Part shown: one piece after another, positions 50,871-60,224 of the stretch | Numbering within the stretch: position 1 is the first letter of the stretch | How the letters are laid out: each line of letters starts with the position of its first letter | NCBI GenBank assembly: GCA_029265405.1 | Contig: JAJUJI010000011.1 | Coordinates: forward strand, 43,311 to 107,310 | Reading direction: 5' to 3' | From: Clostridiales bacterium | Lineage (GTDB): Bacteria; Bacillota; Clostridia; Oscillospirales; Oscillospiraceae | Length of the DNA stretch: 64,000 bases | Notes under the pieces: generated by a model | The model's input: only the letters and a program-made list of their open reading frames with translations | Database searches by the model: none | What the model was told of the DNA's origin: nothing | Translations under genes and position numbers: made by a program

Positions 50871-52361
50871 ATGGTTAAACTAAGGGAAAGCTTTACCTAC
50901 AGGCTGCTCGGCGCCTTTTTTGCCGCTCTGTCGGAGGCGGCCGGCGCTTCCTTCGCCGCCGCGATAGCCGCCCGGGTATGGGGCTGGCTTAAAAGGCAGT
51001 ATAACGTAAGCCTTGCGCGCATTGCCGCGGAATGGGACAGCGCGCTGGACAGCCGGCTTGAGGAAAGCGTATTCGGCAGCCTTTTGACTCTTGTTTTGAC
51101 CGTTCCGGCGCGCCTGCTGGAGGACAGCTATATAGGCGGGGCTCTGAAAAAGCCGGCTTCCGCAGCGGCGGCGGCTCTGCTGGGGCTTTCGCTTTGCGCG
51201 CTTTTCGTCTTTCCGTACGAAAGCTGGAACAACTACTACGCCCTGTATATGCTGGCTGCCGTAACGCTGCTTCTGCTTGCCTCGAAGGAGCGCTGGATAA
51301 GCCTGAAGCATGTAGGCTTTTGGCCGGTCGCCTTCGCGCTCATAACCCTTGCCAGCGCCTTCTGGTCGCAAAATGAAAACGAAAGCCTGCGCTTTTTCAT
51401 ATTTGCGCTTATCTGCGCAATGGCGGTGATCGCCTGCGTAAGCCTGCTCAACAGCCAAAAGAGAATGATGGCCATGATGCTTTTTCTGGCGCTGGGGCTG
51501 CTGATTTGCTGCGGCTACGGGCTGTATCAAAACGTGCAGGGCATAGAGCCGAACCCGCACTATACGGATCTGACCGCCAACGCCGACATGCCGGGCCGCG
51601 TTTATTCCTTTTTCGACAATCCCAATTCTTTTGCTAACATACCCGTGCTGTTTTCGCCCCTGATGCTGGCGCTGGTGTTTTACAGCCCCAAGCTGCGCCA
51701 GCGGCTGCTGTTCGCCTTCATCTTCGCCGTATCCTCGGCCTGCCTGATAATGACCTATACGCGCGGAGCCTGGCTGGCCTGGGCCGCTTCGCTGCTTCTG
51801 CTGGTTTTGATTTGCCGCCCAAGGCTCGCCCCATGGCTGGTCTTGCTGTGCATAGCCTTTGTGCCTCTGCTTCCGTCTCCGGTGCTTGACAGGCTGATGA
51901 CGATTTTCGTGTCCGACTCCTCAATGAAAAGCCGCGGGCCAATTTATATGGCCATGCTGCGCCTGATAAAGCGCAACCTGTTTCTCGGCGTAGGCCTCGG
52001 CTCAACCAACCTGCGCGAGGTGATAGTGAGAGAAAACTACTATACCGGCAGCGCGTATTTTGTGCATGGGCACAACCTGCTGCTGCAGATATGGGGCGAG
52101 AGCGGTATATTTGCTTTGATATCCTGGCTGCTTGCGATGTTTTTCCCTATAAAAAGCGCAATACGCGCCGGCGCGCGGAAGGCCGGAGAGTCTGAAGCCC
52201 TTTTCAAGGGGATAGCGGCCGGGGCCGTGTCGGGACTGGCGGGCTCTATCATATTCGGCCTGACAGATTATATATGGAGCTACCCGAGGATCATGATGAT
52301 GTACTGGTTTTTGTTCGGCATAATGCTCGCGGCCGCAAGGATGCGCTTGGAAGAAAAATAG
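50871..52361 (+). CDS. O-antigen ligase/polymerase-like membrane protein (Wzy/WaaL family)
   Basis: A 496-residue protein with at least ten hydrophobic segments, from about residue 95 onward. The large extracytoplasmic loop with GLGSTNLREVI and HGHNLLLQIWGESG is the hallmark of the Wzy_C/O-antigen ligase family. It would polymerise or attach glycan units outside the membrane. It starts 3 bases after the glycosyltransferase stop, so the two are coupled. Confidence 0.85.
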   Translation: MVKLRESFTYRLLGAFFAALSEAAGASFAAAIAARVWGWLKRQYNVSLARIAAEWDSALDSRLEESVFGSLLTLVLTVPARLLEDSYIGGALKKPASAAAAALLGLSLCALFVFPYESWNNYYALYMLAAVTLLLLASKERWISLKHVGFWPVAFALITLASAFWSQNENESLRFFIFALICAMAVIACVSLLNSQKRMMAMMLFLALGLLICCGYGLYQNVQGIEPNPHYTDLTANADMPGRVYSFFDNPNSFANIPVLFSPLMLALVFYSPKLRQRLLFAFIFAVSSACLIMTYTRGAWLAWAASLLLLVLICRPRLAPWLVLLCIAFVPLLPSPVLDRLMTIFVSDSSMKSRGPIYMAMLRLIKRNLFLGVGLGSTNLREVIVRENYYTGSAYFVHGHNLLLQIWGESGIFALISWLLAMFFPIKSAIRAGARKAGESEALFKGIAAGAVSGLAGSIIFGLTDYIWSYPRIMMMYWFLFGIMLAAARMRLEEK

Positions 52362-52402
52362 AAGCGTAAACGCGGATTATACTATAGAAAGAAGGAATTG
52401 TT

Positions 52403-52804
52403 ATGGCTTTGACCTGGTCTAAGGAGCTTGAAACGGGAAACGCGCAGATAGACAACGAGCATAGGCAGCTTATAGCCGCCGCTGCGGCGCTGCTTGAAGC
52501 CTGCTCGCAGGGCAAGGGCAGGCAGGAGCTTGATTCGGCCGTCGCCTTTCTCTCCGACTACACGAAAACGCATTTCGCCCATGAGGAGGCTCTCCAGCAA
52601 AAGTACAAGTATCCCGAGTATGCCGAGCACAGGGCGTGGCACCAGAGCTTCCTGAAGGATTTCGCCCAGGTGGCGGCAAAGCTCAAGACCGACGGGGCCA
52701 CCATCTCCATGGTAGCGGAGGTGAACGGCAAGCTTGGGCAGGTCCTGACCCATATCAGGACCATGGATCTGGCCCTGGCCCGGTTCATACATAAAAGCCT
52801 TTGA
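52403..52804 (+). CDS. Bacteriohemerythrin
   Basis: A 133-residue four-helix protein with a diiron oxygen-binding site. The ligand set is complete: H20 (in DNEHRQL), H57 and E61 (HFAHEE), H76 and H80 (HRAWH), H117 and D122 (HIRTMD). In anaerobes it likely scavenges or senses oxygen. The gene has an AGAAAGAAGG site and a terminator of its own. Confidence 0.93.
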   Translation: MALTWSKELETGNAQIDNEHRQLIAAAAALLEACSQGKGRQELDSAVAFLSDYTKTHFAHEEALQQKYKYPEYAEHRAWHQSFLKDFAQVAAKLKTDGATISMVAEVNGKLGQVLTHIRTMDLALARFIHKSL

Positions 52805-52840
52805 CAATTTGACAAAAATAAGGGCTTTTCAAAGAAACAG

Positions 52841-52869
52841 AAGGCCGGCGCTTTTTGCGCCGGCCTTTT
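52841..52869. terminator. Terminator between hemerythrin and acyl-CoA ligase genes
   Basis: An 11-bp stem (52841-52851 with 52857-52867), T5 loop, followed by TT on the plus strand. It lies between convergent genes. Confidence 0.75.
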
Positions 52870-52874
52870 CATGC

Positions 52875-54509
52875 TCAGCTTTCGGTTTGCAGGGCCACTA
52901 TGCTCACGCTGCCGTATTTTTGGCGCAGTTTGGGCTTCTCGATCTTGCCGGTGGGGTTGCGGGGAACGGTGTCGAAGATGATTTCCTTAGGGCGCTTGTA
53001 GCGGGGCAAATCAAGGCAGAACCTGTCTATATCCTCCTTGGTGCAGACAGAGCCGGGCTTCAGCTCAATTATGGCCGCGGCTATTTCCCCGAGGCGCGGG
53101 TGGGGCCGGCCAATGACGGCCACGTCCTTGATATCCTTGTGCGCCCTTAAGAAGTCCTCTATTTGGACGGGGTAGATGTTTTCGCCGCCCGTAATTATAA
53201 CGTCCTTGGCCCTGTCCACCAGCCAGATGAAGCCGTCCTCGTCTACTCTCGCCATGTCACCGGTGAGCAGCCATTCGCCGCGCAAAACCTCGTCGGTGGC
53301 CTCCTTGTTTTTATAGTAGCAGGTCATGACGCCCGGCCCGGCCACCGCCAGCTCGCCGACCGCTCCCTGCGGCACCTCGTTGAAGTCCTTGTCTACAACC
53401 TTGGCCCGCCAGCCGTAGCCGGGCTTGCCTATGGCGCCGACCTTATGTATGTTCTCAACTCCCAGATGCACGCAGCCCGGGCCCGTGGACTCAGAAAGGC
53501 CGTAGTTCGTGTCGTACTGGTGGTTGGGGAAATGCTGCATCCAGCGGTGTATAAGGCTGGGCGGCACCGGCTGGGCTCCTATGTGCATGAGCCGCCACTG
53601 GCTGAGCTGGTAGTCGGACAGCTTCACCTCTCCGCGATCTATCGAGTCCAGGATGTCCTGGGCCCAGGGCACAAGCAGCCAGACTATCGTGCAGCGCTCC
53701 CTGTCGATGCACTGAAGTATCCACCTTGGGCTTATGCCGCGCAGCAAAACCGCCTTGCTTCCGGAAATCAGGCTGCCGAACCAGTGCATTTTCGCGCCCG
53801 TATGGTAGAGCGGCGGCATGCAGAGGAAGCAATCGTCCCTGGTCTGGCCGTGGTGCGCCTGCTCGCAGCGGCAGGCCTGCATCAGGCTCTCGTGCTTGTG
53901 CAAAATGGCCTTGGGAAAGCCAGTCGTGCCGGAGGAAAAATATATCGCGGCGTAGTCGTCGTCCGCAAGCTGTATGTTGGGCTTGCGGCTGGAGCAGTAG
54001 GAGATCATCTCGTAATAGCTGTCGGCATAGTCCGGCGTATGCCCGCCCACATAAAAAAGCTTGCGGATTTTAGGCATCCTGTCGAGCTTGCTCTCGACGC
54101 GCTCTATGAATTCCTTTCCGAAAACCAGTATGGAAGCGTCGGAAAGGTCGAGGCAGTATTCTATTTCGTCGGCGGTGTACCTGTAGTTGAGAGGCACGGC
54201 AAGCGCGCCCGTTTTCAGTATGCCGAAGTATATCGGCAGCCATTCCAGGCAGTTCATCAGCAATATGGCCACCTTGTCGCCGCGCTTTACGCCGGCGGTG
54301 AGGAGGAGGTTTGCAAAACGGTTTGCCCTCCTGTCAAAGTCCATCCAGGTTATCTCCCGGCGGTACTCCTTGTCCGGCTCGGCCTCCACCAGGCTGAACT
54401 CGGTCCATTTCTGGCCTTGCCTGCCCTCCATCTCGGGATTTACCTCAACCAGGCAGGTTTCGTCACCGTAAAGCTTTGCGTTTCTTTCCAAAAAATCCGT
54501 AATGGGCAT
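52875..54509 (-). CDS. AMP-binding acyl-CoA synthetase/ligase
   Basis: A 544-residue adenylate-forming enzyme that activates a carboxylic acid with ATP and CoA. The P-loop is YFSSGTTGFPKAI, the adenine motif is YGLSESTGPG, the hinge region TGDMARVDEDGFIWLVDR precedes GGENIYP, and the catalytic Lys is in PRNPTGKIEK. It resembles long/medium-chain or aromatic acid ligases. The start at 54509 follows GGAGGT. Its promoter carries a GTAGTTA site like that of the SDR at 4405, suggesting shared control. Substrate unknown. Confidence 0.9.
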   Translation of the reverse strand: MPITDFLERNAKLYGDETCLVEVNPEMEGRQGQKWTEFSLVEAEPDKEYRREITWMDFDRRANRFANLLLTAGVKRGDKVAILLMNCLEWLPIYFGILKTGALAVPLNYRYTADEIEYCLDLSDASILVFGKEFIERVESKLDRMPKIRKLFYVGGHTPDYADSYYEMISYCSSRKPNIQLADDDYAAIYFSSGTTGFPKAILHKHESLMQACRCEQAHHGQTRDDCFLCMPPLYHTGAKMHWFGSLISGSKAVLLRGISPRWILQCIDRERCTIVWLLVPWAQDILDSIDRGEVKLSDYQLSQWRLMHIGAQPVPPSLIHRWMQHFPNHQYDTNYGLSESTGPGCVHLGVENIHKVGAIGKPGYGWRAKVVDKDFNEVPQGAVGELAVAGPGVMTCYYKNKEATDEVLRGEWLLTGDMARVDEDGFIWLVDRAKDVIITGGENIYPVQIEDFLRAHKDIKDVAVIGRPHPRLGEIAAAIIELKPGSVCTKEDIDRFCLDLPRYKRPKEIIFDTVPRNPTGKIEKPKLRQKYGSVSIVALQTES

Positions 54510-54602
54510 ATGGCGACCTCCGAAAATTATATGCATAAAAGCCTCTGTCCTCACCGGCGTTCCAGGGACAGAGAGGCTCGGGGCTTGCTTTTTCGTTTTA
54601 AA

Positions 54603-54641
54603 TAACTACATAATTGTACTATTTTTGCTTCCATAAGTCAA
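54603..54641 (-). promoter_or_regulatory. Promoter of the acyl-CoA ligase with a GTAGTTA site
   Basis: On the minus strand TTGACT (54636-54641) and TACAAT (54613-54618) are 17 bases apart. GTAGTTA (54603-54609) follows the -10 by three bases and resembles half of the SDR operator palindrome. Confidence 0.55.
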
Positions 54642-54750
54642 GAGCAATATTAATGTAATCATATGATGTAATCATAGCTTGCGCGGCTTGCATTCGCCGG
54701 GTTTTGGAGTTATTATTCGGGGAGTGAAATCAAGCTTCGGAGCTGGCTCT

Positions 54751-55860
54751 ATGACCCGCATAATCAATTGGATAAAAAGCGAGGCTGTGCTTTCGGCCGC
54801 AGCGGCTCTTGCCCTGTTTTCGGCGTTTCTGGTGCCGCCGGACAGAGAATACCTTGGATACCTCAATCTGCCGGTGCTTGCCCTGCTGTTTTGCCTGATG
54901 GCCGTGGTAGCCGGGCTCAGAAAGGCGGGAGTGTTCGACAGGCTGTCGGCTGCGGCGGCGGGGCGCATAAAAAGCCGGCGCGGCCTGACAGCCGCGCTGG
55001 CCTCCGCCTGCTTTTTTTCATCCATGCTTATAACAAACGATGTGGCCCTTATAACCTTTGTGCCCTTTACCATTCAGCTTATGAGGAAGAGCGAGGAGGG
55101 CAGCCTTATTTTCGCGATAGTCGTCGAAACCGTGGCGGCCAATCTCGGAAGCCTGGTGACGCCTATAGGAAACCCGCAGAACCTTTTCCTGTATACATAT
55201 TACGGCATGGACGTGGACGGCTTTTTAAAAATAACCTTGCCGCTGGGCGGCTTCAGCCTCGCGCTTGTCGGAGCCGTTTTGCTGTTTGCCAAGGGAGGAG
55301 CGGTTGAAGAAGGCGCGTCAGGCGGCGTTACGGAAATCAAAGCCTCCGCAGCCGCGATCTACGGCATTTTGTTTGCGCTCTGCGTTTTGGCGGTATTGAG
55401 GGCTGTGCCGTACTGGGCCTGCTTTGCGATCGTCGCCGCTGCGCTGATGATATATGACAGGAGCATATTCAAAAGGATAGACTATGTGCTGCTGCTGACC
55501 TTCGTTTGCTTCTTCGTCTTTGTCGGCAACATGTCACGGCTTGAGGCGGTAAGGAGCTTCGCCTCCGGGCTGCTGCGAGGCAGAGAAACAGCGGTCGGCG
55601 CGCTGCTTAGCCAAATAATCAGCAACGTGCCGGCCGCGGCCATGCTCGCTCCCTTTACCGACGATGCCAGGGGGCTGATACTGGGAGTCAATATCGGCGG
55701 GCTTGGCACCATGATAGCCTCGATGGCGAGCCTGATCTCCTACCGGTTTTACTGCCTCAGGCCCAAGCCCCTGAGGGGCCGCTATTTTGCGGTGTTCAGC
55801 GCGGTGAATTTCACTCTTCTTCTGGCGCTGCTGCTCTTTTCAGGGCTGGTATTGGAATAA
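54751..55860 (+). CDS. Anion/ion transporter of the ArsB/NhaD-type superfamily
   Basis: A 369-residue membrane protein with about ten hydrophobic segments. The repeats SSMLITNDVALITFVPF and SNVPAAAMLAPF are the re-entrant signature pairs of this superfamily (citrate, sulfate, arsenite or Na+/H+ carriers). NLGSLVTPIGNPQNLFLY is a further family block. I chose the ATG after CGGAG; an upstream TTG frame exists. Substrate not readable. Confidence 0.78.
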   Translation: MTRIINWIKSEAVLSAAAALALFSAFLVPPDREYLGYLNLPVLALLFCLMAVVAGLRKAGVFDRLSAAAAGRIKSRRGLTAALASACFFSSMLITNDVALITFVPFTIQLMRKSEEGSLIFAIVVETVAANLGSLVTPIGNPQNLFLYTYYGMDVDGFLKITLPLGGFSLALVGAVLLFAKGGAVEEGASGGVTEIKASAAAIYGILFALCVLAVLRAVPYWACFAIVAAALMIYDRSIFKRIDYVLLLTFVCFFVFVGNMSRLEAVRSFASGLLRGRETAVGALLSQIISNVPAAAMLAPFTDDARGLILGVNIGGLGTMIASMASLISYRFYCLRPKPLRGRYFAVFSAVNFTLLLALLLFSGLVLE

Positions 55861-55900
55861 TGAGCCCGTTGGGACGAAAGCGGGGAAGCGGTTAGGGGGT

Positions 55901-56455
55901 TCATTGCGCCTTGTTTAGCTCGGCGGCAGCCTCGGCGATTTTTCTGACGGTGTCCTCGTCCTCGGCGGCGGGCTTTTTGTCCGTACCCTCATATATTATA
56001 GGCTGCAGAAGGCTTTTTGCGTTCATTTCCCGGAGGGCAAGCCTTGCCGTGGCGGCGGCCTTGTCTCCGCCGCCGTCTCCGCCGCCGACGATTACGGCAA
56101 GCCCCTTTTTCTGCTTGGCTATGGGCTTTTCGTGCCTGAAGCGGCGGGCGTTGTAGTATGTCTGCAGACGGCTTAAAACCGAAAGCAGCGGTCCGGTGAT
56201 CTCGCAGAAATTGACGGACGAGGCTATGACGACATTGTCGCAGTCCTGAATATAGGCGTAAATTTCCTGCATGCCGTCCTTCATCGCGCAGCCCGCGTGC
56301 TTTTCGCACCAGCGGCAGTCAACGCAGGCCCTGATATTTGCGTCAAAGGCTCTGACGAGCTTCACCTCGCCCTCCAGCTTTTCCTGAAGGAGCCCGACGA
56401 GAGCGGAGGTGTTCCCGTTTTTCCTGGGCGAGCCGATAAAAATCAATGTTTTCAT
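55901..56455 (-). CDS. Flavodoxin-fold iron-sulfur flavoprotein-like reductase
   Basis: A 184-residue protein with GSPRKNGNTSALV at the flavin phosphate loop and a Cys cluster RACVDCRWCEKHAGCAMKDGM that could hold an Fe-S cluster. It is a distant relative of the flavoprotein at 46902-47531. It lies between the transporter and the alpha/beta hydrolase, on the opposite strand. Confidence 0.8.
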   Translation of the reverse strand: MKTLIFIGSPRKNGNTSALVGLLQEKLEGEVKLVRAFDANIRACVDCRWCEKHAGCAMKDGMQEIYAYIQDCDNVVIASSVNFCEITGPLLSVLSRLQTYYNARRFRHEKPIAKQKKGLAVIVGGGDGGGDKAAATARLALREMNAKSLLQPIIYEGTDKKPAAEDEDTVRKIAEAAAELNKAQ

Positions 56456-56567
56456 AAAGACCTCCTTAATTTAAAAAAAGTATAACATTTTTGAACGGCT
56501 ATTGCAAACTTAGCGCGATAGCCTTAATATTTTATATATAATGCCATATGCTTGAGGAGGAAGGCGA

Positions 56568-57518
56568 ATGGACCAGATACAGTTTCCCGAATTCATGAGC
56601 GAAGAGAACATGCGGAAAATGACAAGGCGGCAGCTTATAGACCTGTTTGAAAAGATGGGGCAGATGATGGGGCCTCCGGGCATGACCCCTCCCGACCCGC
56701 TGGCCCTGCCGGTCGCGGGCGAGCGCATGAATGTGCCGACACGGGACGGGGAGGTGCGCTGCATATTGTACAGGGCGAAAAGAAAGCCCGCGCCGGTTTA
56801 TTTCGGCATGCACGGGGGCGGCTTCGTCGGCGGCAACTGCGAGGATATAGATTTTTGGTGCGACATGATAAACAAGGAGCTCGACATTACGGTAGTAAGC
56901 ATAAATTACAGGAAGGCTCCCCAGCATCCGTGGCCCTGCGGCGTCAACGACGCCTTCGACGTCGTGAGCTGGTTTTATGCGCATGCCGCGGAATTCGGAA
57001 TAGATGCCGAGCGCATGGCAATAGGCGGCCACAGCGCCGGAGGAAACTTTGCCGCCGTGACCAGCCTGCGCTCGGTGCTTGAAAACGCGCCCTTCAGATT
57101 CAAGCTTCAAATACTCGATTATCCTCCGCTGGATCTGAAAACCTGTTCCTTTGACAAATTCAGGCATCCGATGGCGATACCGCCGCAGATGGCCATAATG
57201 TTCGACGCCTGCTATATAGAGCCGGAAATGGTCGGGAATCCTCTCGTTTCGCCGGCGGCAGCCGACATATCCATGCTTGTCGGGCAGCCGCCCACGGTGA
57301 TCTTGACAGCCGAGTTCGATTCCCTGCGGGACGAGGGCGAGCTGTACGCCTGCAAGCTTATGAAGGCGGGCGTTCCGGTGTGGTGCAGGCGCTTTTTAGG
57401 CTCGACACACGGCTTTACCATGACGCTGGGAGGGCATACCATGATGATGCCCGAGGACCCCAACGCCGCCGCGGGCTGCAGGATGATGATGGACGCCCTG
57501 AGATATTACATAGCCTAG
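56568..57518 (+). CDS. Alpha/beta hydrolase of the HSL/acetyl-hydrolase type
   Basis: A 316-residue esterase. The oxyanion motif is MHGGGFVGG, the nucleophile is in GGHSAGGNFAAV, the acid lies in LTAEFDSLRDEG and the His in STHGFTM. This is the HSL-type (family IV) esterase group. A TTGAGGAGG site precedes the ATG. Native substrate unknown. Confidence 0.9.
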   Translation: MDQIQFPEFMSEENMRKMTRRQLIDLFEKMGQMMGPPGMTPPDPLALPVAGERMNVPTRDGEVRCILYRAKRKPAPVYFGMHGGGFVGGNCEDIDFWCDMINKELDITVVSINYRKAPQHPWPCGVNDAFDVVSWFYAHAAEFGIDAERMAIGGHSAGGNFAAVTSLRSVLENAPFRFKLQILDYPPLDLKTCSFDKFRHPMAIPPQMAIMFDACYIEPEMVGNPLVSPAAADISMLVGQPPTVILTAEFDSLRDEGELYACKLMKAGVPVWCRRFLGSTHGFTMTLGGHTMMMPEDPNAAAGCRMMMDALRYYIA

Positions 57519-57825
57519 GGTCTGGCGAAAGCTGCGCAGGCCGGCCGGACAAAGCTGAGCGTCCGGCCGGCCTGCGCAGCTAAATCGCCGATATATTTGA
57601 AAAAATTCTCCTTGGAATCGCAAGCCGCAAATCCGCCGCTCAAACGGCGCATGAAGCGCCCGCAGGCTCCTGATTTTTGAAGGCGCGCCCGGCCTATGCG
57701 AACGGTCGGGCAAGCCCCGGCCTTCAGCCGAGTCCTTAACTACCCCGCGTCTATGCCGGAGCGCCTTTTGCTTGCCCCGGCCTTTTTTTGCCCGCCATTT
57801 GCCGTTTTCCTTTTTTCAATGCGCC
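57519..57825. other. Gap with a 20-bp inverted repeat, otherwise empty
   Basis: The inverted repeat 57531-57550/57561-57580 is perfect, with a 10-base loop, and probably terminates the alpha/beta hydrolase gene, although no T run follows. The rest (about 240 bases) holds no gene or recognisable signal. Confidence 0.5.
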
Positions 57826-58440
57826 TTACGGCATGCCGGAGGCTCCGCCGACGGGAGTCCTCGAAAGCCTCGGGCCCGGCCGTGAAAGCAGGCGCAGGCT
57901 GAAGGCGCCGTCATGCAGCCAGGGAAGTATCTCATTTTGCGCCACTATCACCGGCATTCGGTCGTGGACCTCGGCTACGGATTCGTTGGCGGCGGCGGTC
58001 AGTATGACGTAGCGCTCCTCGCCCTCCCTGAGCTCGTAGAAGCCGGCCATATACAACACCGGCGCGTCGGGCAGGCGGAACAGGTATTTGATCTTCCCTT
58101 TTCCCTTTTCGCCGCCGTGCGTCCACTCATAAAAGCCCGTGCTTATTATTACGCACCTGCGAAGGCGCAGGCTGGCCCTGAACAGGGGCTTTTCGGCGGC
58201 CGTTTCGGCGCGGGCGTTTATCACCGTCTTGCCGAAGGCGGGGTAGCCCCACCGCATGAGCCGCGCCCCGGCCTTGCCCTCCTCCGGCCCGTCTTCCCGC
58301 ACGAGCACCGGCGCCCGGTCCCCGGGGCAAATTTCGCCGCTTTTGAGAGGCTCTGCGGGATATTTGTTCCTTATGACGCCGCAGATCCTCTCAAGCTCGG
58401 GGCGGTCCATATCCCAGGCCGCCTGATAGCGCCCGCACAT
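57826..58440 (-). CDS. yedK: SOS-response-associated peptidase YedK/HMCES
   Basis: A 204-residue SRAP-domain protein. It starts MCGRY, where C2 becomes the catalytic residue after Met removal and cross-links abasic sites in single-stranded DNA. Further signatures are NARAETAAEKPLFR (Asn and Glu of the active site), CVIISTGFYEWTH and HDRMPVIV (the conserved His). It follows the small gene at 58445-58714 and a LexA box. Confidence 0.92.
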   Translation of the reverse strand: MCGRYQAAWDMDRPELERICGVIRNKYPAEPLKSGEICPGDRAPVLVREDGPEEGKAGARLMRWGYPAFGKTVINARAETAAEKPLFRASLRLRRCVIISTGFYEWTHGGEKGKGKIKYLFRLPDAPVLYMAGFYELREGEERYVILTAAANESVAEVHDRMPVIVAQNEILPWLHDGAFSLRLLSRPGPRLSRTPVGGASGMP

Positions 58441-58444
58441 GGCC

Positions 58445-58714
58445 TCAGCTCCTTTCAACGAACCAGCGCCCCACGCTGGCGCCCGAAAGCGAAGCGCTGC
58501 GTTCAAAATAGATGGCGCTGACCCTTCCGTTTATCTTTACGGTGTACTTGTCGCCCTGGCCGCCCGCCTTCCTTGCGGCGGCGGGCCGTATGTCCAGCAC
58601 CCTGTCTATGGTGAAAATTTGCCCGTCCTCCCATATTACCGAACGGGGGCGCATTTCCCCGTCCTCGGTAAAGGAGACCACCACGGGCACATAAACCTTA
58701 TCGCCGTTTTCCAA
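58445..58714 (-). CDS. Small conserved protein linked to dinB
   Basis: An 89-residue protein with a KVYVPVVVSFTEDGEMRPRS strand pair and IDRVLDIRPAAARKAGGQGDKY, ending in WFVER. I recall similar small proteins beside dinB in Clostridia, but I know no function. The TTG start has a GGGG site 9 bases upstream. It precedes yedK in the same operon and shares the SOS box region. Confidence 0.6.
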   Translation of the reverse strand: MENGDKVYVPVVVSFTEDGEMRPRSVIWEDGQIFTIDRVLDIRPAAARKAGGQGDKYTVKINGRVSAIYFERSASLSGASVGRWFVERS

Positions 58715-58715
58715 C

Positions 58716-58744
58716 TTGACAATCCCCTTTTAGCGTGATAATAT
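58716..58744 (+). promoter_or_regulatory. Promoter of dinB
   Basis: TTGACA (58716-58721) and TAATAT (58739-58744) are 17 bases apart, with the LexA box just downstream of the expected start. Confidence 0.7.
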
Positions 58745-58756
58745 TTTGAGCGCAAC

Positions 58757-58770
58757 CGAACTAATGTTCG
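58757..58770. promoter_or_regulatory. LexA/SOS box (CGAAC-TAAT-GTTCG)
   Basis: A perfect palindrome matching the Gram-positive LexA consensus CGAAC-N4-GTTCG. It lies between the two divergent promoters and would repress both dinB and the small-protein/yedK operon until DNA damage. Confidence 0.85.
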
Positions 58771-58777
58771 CAAATGC

Positions 58778-58806
58778 AATATACACCGCAAGGTGCGTTT
58801 TGTCAA
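58778..58806 (-). promoter_or_regulatory. Promoter of the small protein-yedK operon
   Basis: On the minus strand TTGACA (58801-58806) and TATATT (58778-58783) are 17 bases apart, running away from dinB, with the LexA box downstream. Confidence 0.7.
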
Positions 58807-58822
58807 GCGGGAGTTTAGCTTT

Positions 58823-60058
58823 ATGGAAAGGCTGATACTGCACAGCGATCTGAACTCGTTTTACGCCTCCGTGGAAACGCTGCTTCAGCCGAAGCTGAAG
58901 GGAAAGGCCGTGGCGGTGGCCGGCTCCACGGAAAACCGGCATGGGATCATTCTCGCCAAGTCGGAGGAGGCGAAAAAGGCGGGAGTGCGCACGGGCCAGG
59001 CCAGTTGGGAGGCGCTGCGCGCCTGTCCGGAGCTGATACTTCTGCCGCCGCAATACGAGCAGTACCTGAAGTTTTCAAAGCAGGTGCGGGAGATATACGG
59101 CAGATATACGGACAGGGTGGAAGCCTTCGGGATGGATGAAAGCTGGCTGGATTTGACGGGCTGCGCGGGCGCAAAGGGCGGAGCCGCGGCGGCGGACGAG
59201 ATAAGGAAAACGGTGAGGGAGGAGCTGGGGCTAACCGTAAGCATAGGGGTTAGCTTCAACAAGGTCTTTGCCAAGCTGGGCTCGGACTTTAAAAAGCCCG
59301 ACGGCACGACGGTTATAGGCAGAGACGATTTTAAGGAAAAAATATGGCCGCTGCCAGCCTCCGATTTGCTGTATGTGGGCAGGGCCTCGGCGAGGCTGCT
59401 GGCGCGCTTCGGAATACGCACCATCGGCGGCATAGCGCGGTCCACCCCCGAGTTTATGGAAAGCCTTTTCGGCGTGGTGGGCAGGGGCCTGTGGAAATAC
59501 GCCAATGGGCTTGACGAGTCGCGGGTCATGCCGGAGGGCTGGGAAGCGCCGATAAAATCCGTGGGGCACGGAATAACGACCGTTTCAGACCTGACAAGCG
59601 ACAGCGAGGTCTGGCTTGTGCTGCTCGAGCTGAGCCAGGAGGTCGGGCGCAAGCTGTTGAAAAGCGGCCTTGCGGCAAGGGGCGTTCAGCTTACCGTGCG
59701 CGACAACAGGCTCGCGGTAAAGCAGTACCAGTGCCGGCTGCCGATGCCTACCCAGCTCCCCATGGAAATAGCCGGCTGCGGCTTCAGGCTGTTCGAGAGC
59801 TGCTATGACTGGCACGCGCATATACGCACCATAACGATAAGGGCGATAAGCCTTATAGACGCGGCCGCCCCGCGGCAGCTGTCCCTATACGACGACGAGG
59901 AAAAGCGGCTTAAGCGCCAGAAGCTGCATGAAACCGTGGAGGAGCTGAGGGCGCGCTTCGGAAAGCGGGCGGTATTCAACACATCCCTGATGGGAGATAT
60001 AAAAATGCCGGTCGACGGGCGCGATTTGGTCGCGATGCCGGGCGTGATGTTCCAATAA
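58823..60058 (+). CDS. dinB: DNA polymerase IV (Y family)
   Basis: A 411-residue translesion polymerase. LHSDLNSFYASVE carries the first metal Asp, FGMDESWLDLTG the second acidic pair (near residue 105), and VSIGVSFNKVFAKLGSD and the helix-hairpin-helix region complete the palm. LPMPTQLP follows in the little-finger domain. Slightly long for the family. The start follows GGGAG; the frame also opens 10 codons earlier. Under LexA control. Confidence 0.94.
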   Translation: MERLILHSDLNSFYASVETLLQPKLKGKAVAVAGSTENRHGIILAKSEEAKKAGVRTGQASWEALRACPELILLPPQYEQYLKFSKQVREIYGRYTDRVEAFGMDESWLDLTGCAGAKGGAAAADEIRKTVREELGLTVSIGVSFNKVFAKLGSDFKKPDGTTVIGRDDFKEKIWPLPASDLLYVGRASARLLARFGIRTIGGIARSTPEFMESLFGVVGRGLWKYANGLDESRVMPEGWEAPIKSVGHGITTVSDLTSDSEVWLVLLELSQEVGRKLLKSGLAARGVQLTVRDNRLAVKQYQCRLPMPTQLPMEIAGCGFRLFESCYDWHAHIRTITIRAISLIDAAAPRQLSLYDDEEKRLKRQKLHETVEELRARFGKRAVFNTSLMGDIKMPVDGRDLVAMPGVMFQ

Positions 60059-60129
60059 GGGAGCGCGGACTGCCGCGGGGAGGCGAGGACATGACGGCCG
60101 GTCTGAAACCTGCCGAAGGCGGAAAACGC

Positions 60130-60160
60130 CCCGCCCCGCTCGGCGGCGGAGCGGGGCGGG
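60130..60160. terminator. Hairpin between dinB and the ABC importer
   Basis: An 11-bp GC-rich stem (60130-60140 with 60150-60160) with a 9-base loop, between convergent genes; the T tract after it is weak. Confidence 0.55.
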
Positions 60161-60224
60161 ACGGCTTTCTCGGTTTGCTGTGCGCTTTTTAAACGGCTTT
60201 AAGAGCCCGAAGCGCGGCTTTCGT

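Noticed and set aside
53163..54605. A 480-residue frame on the plus strand
   Set aside because: It is antisense to the well-supported acyl-CoA synthetase and has the composition of a shadow frame in GC-rich DNA.
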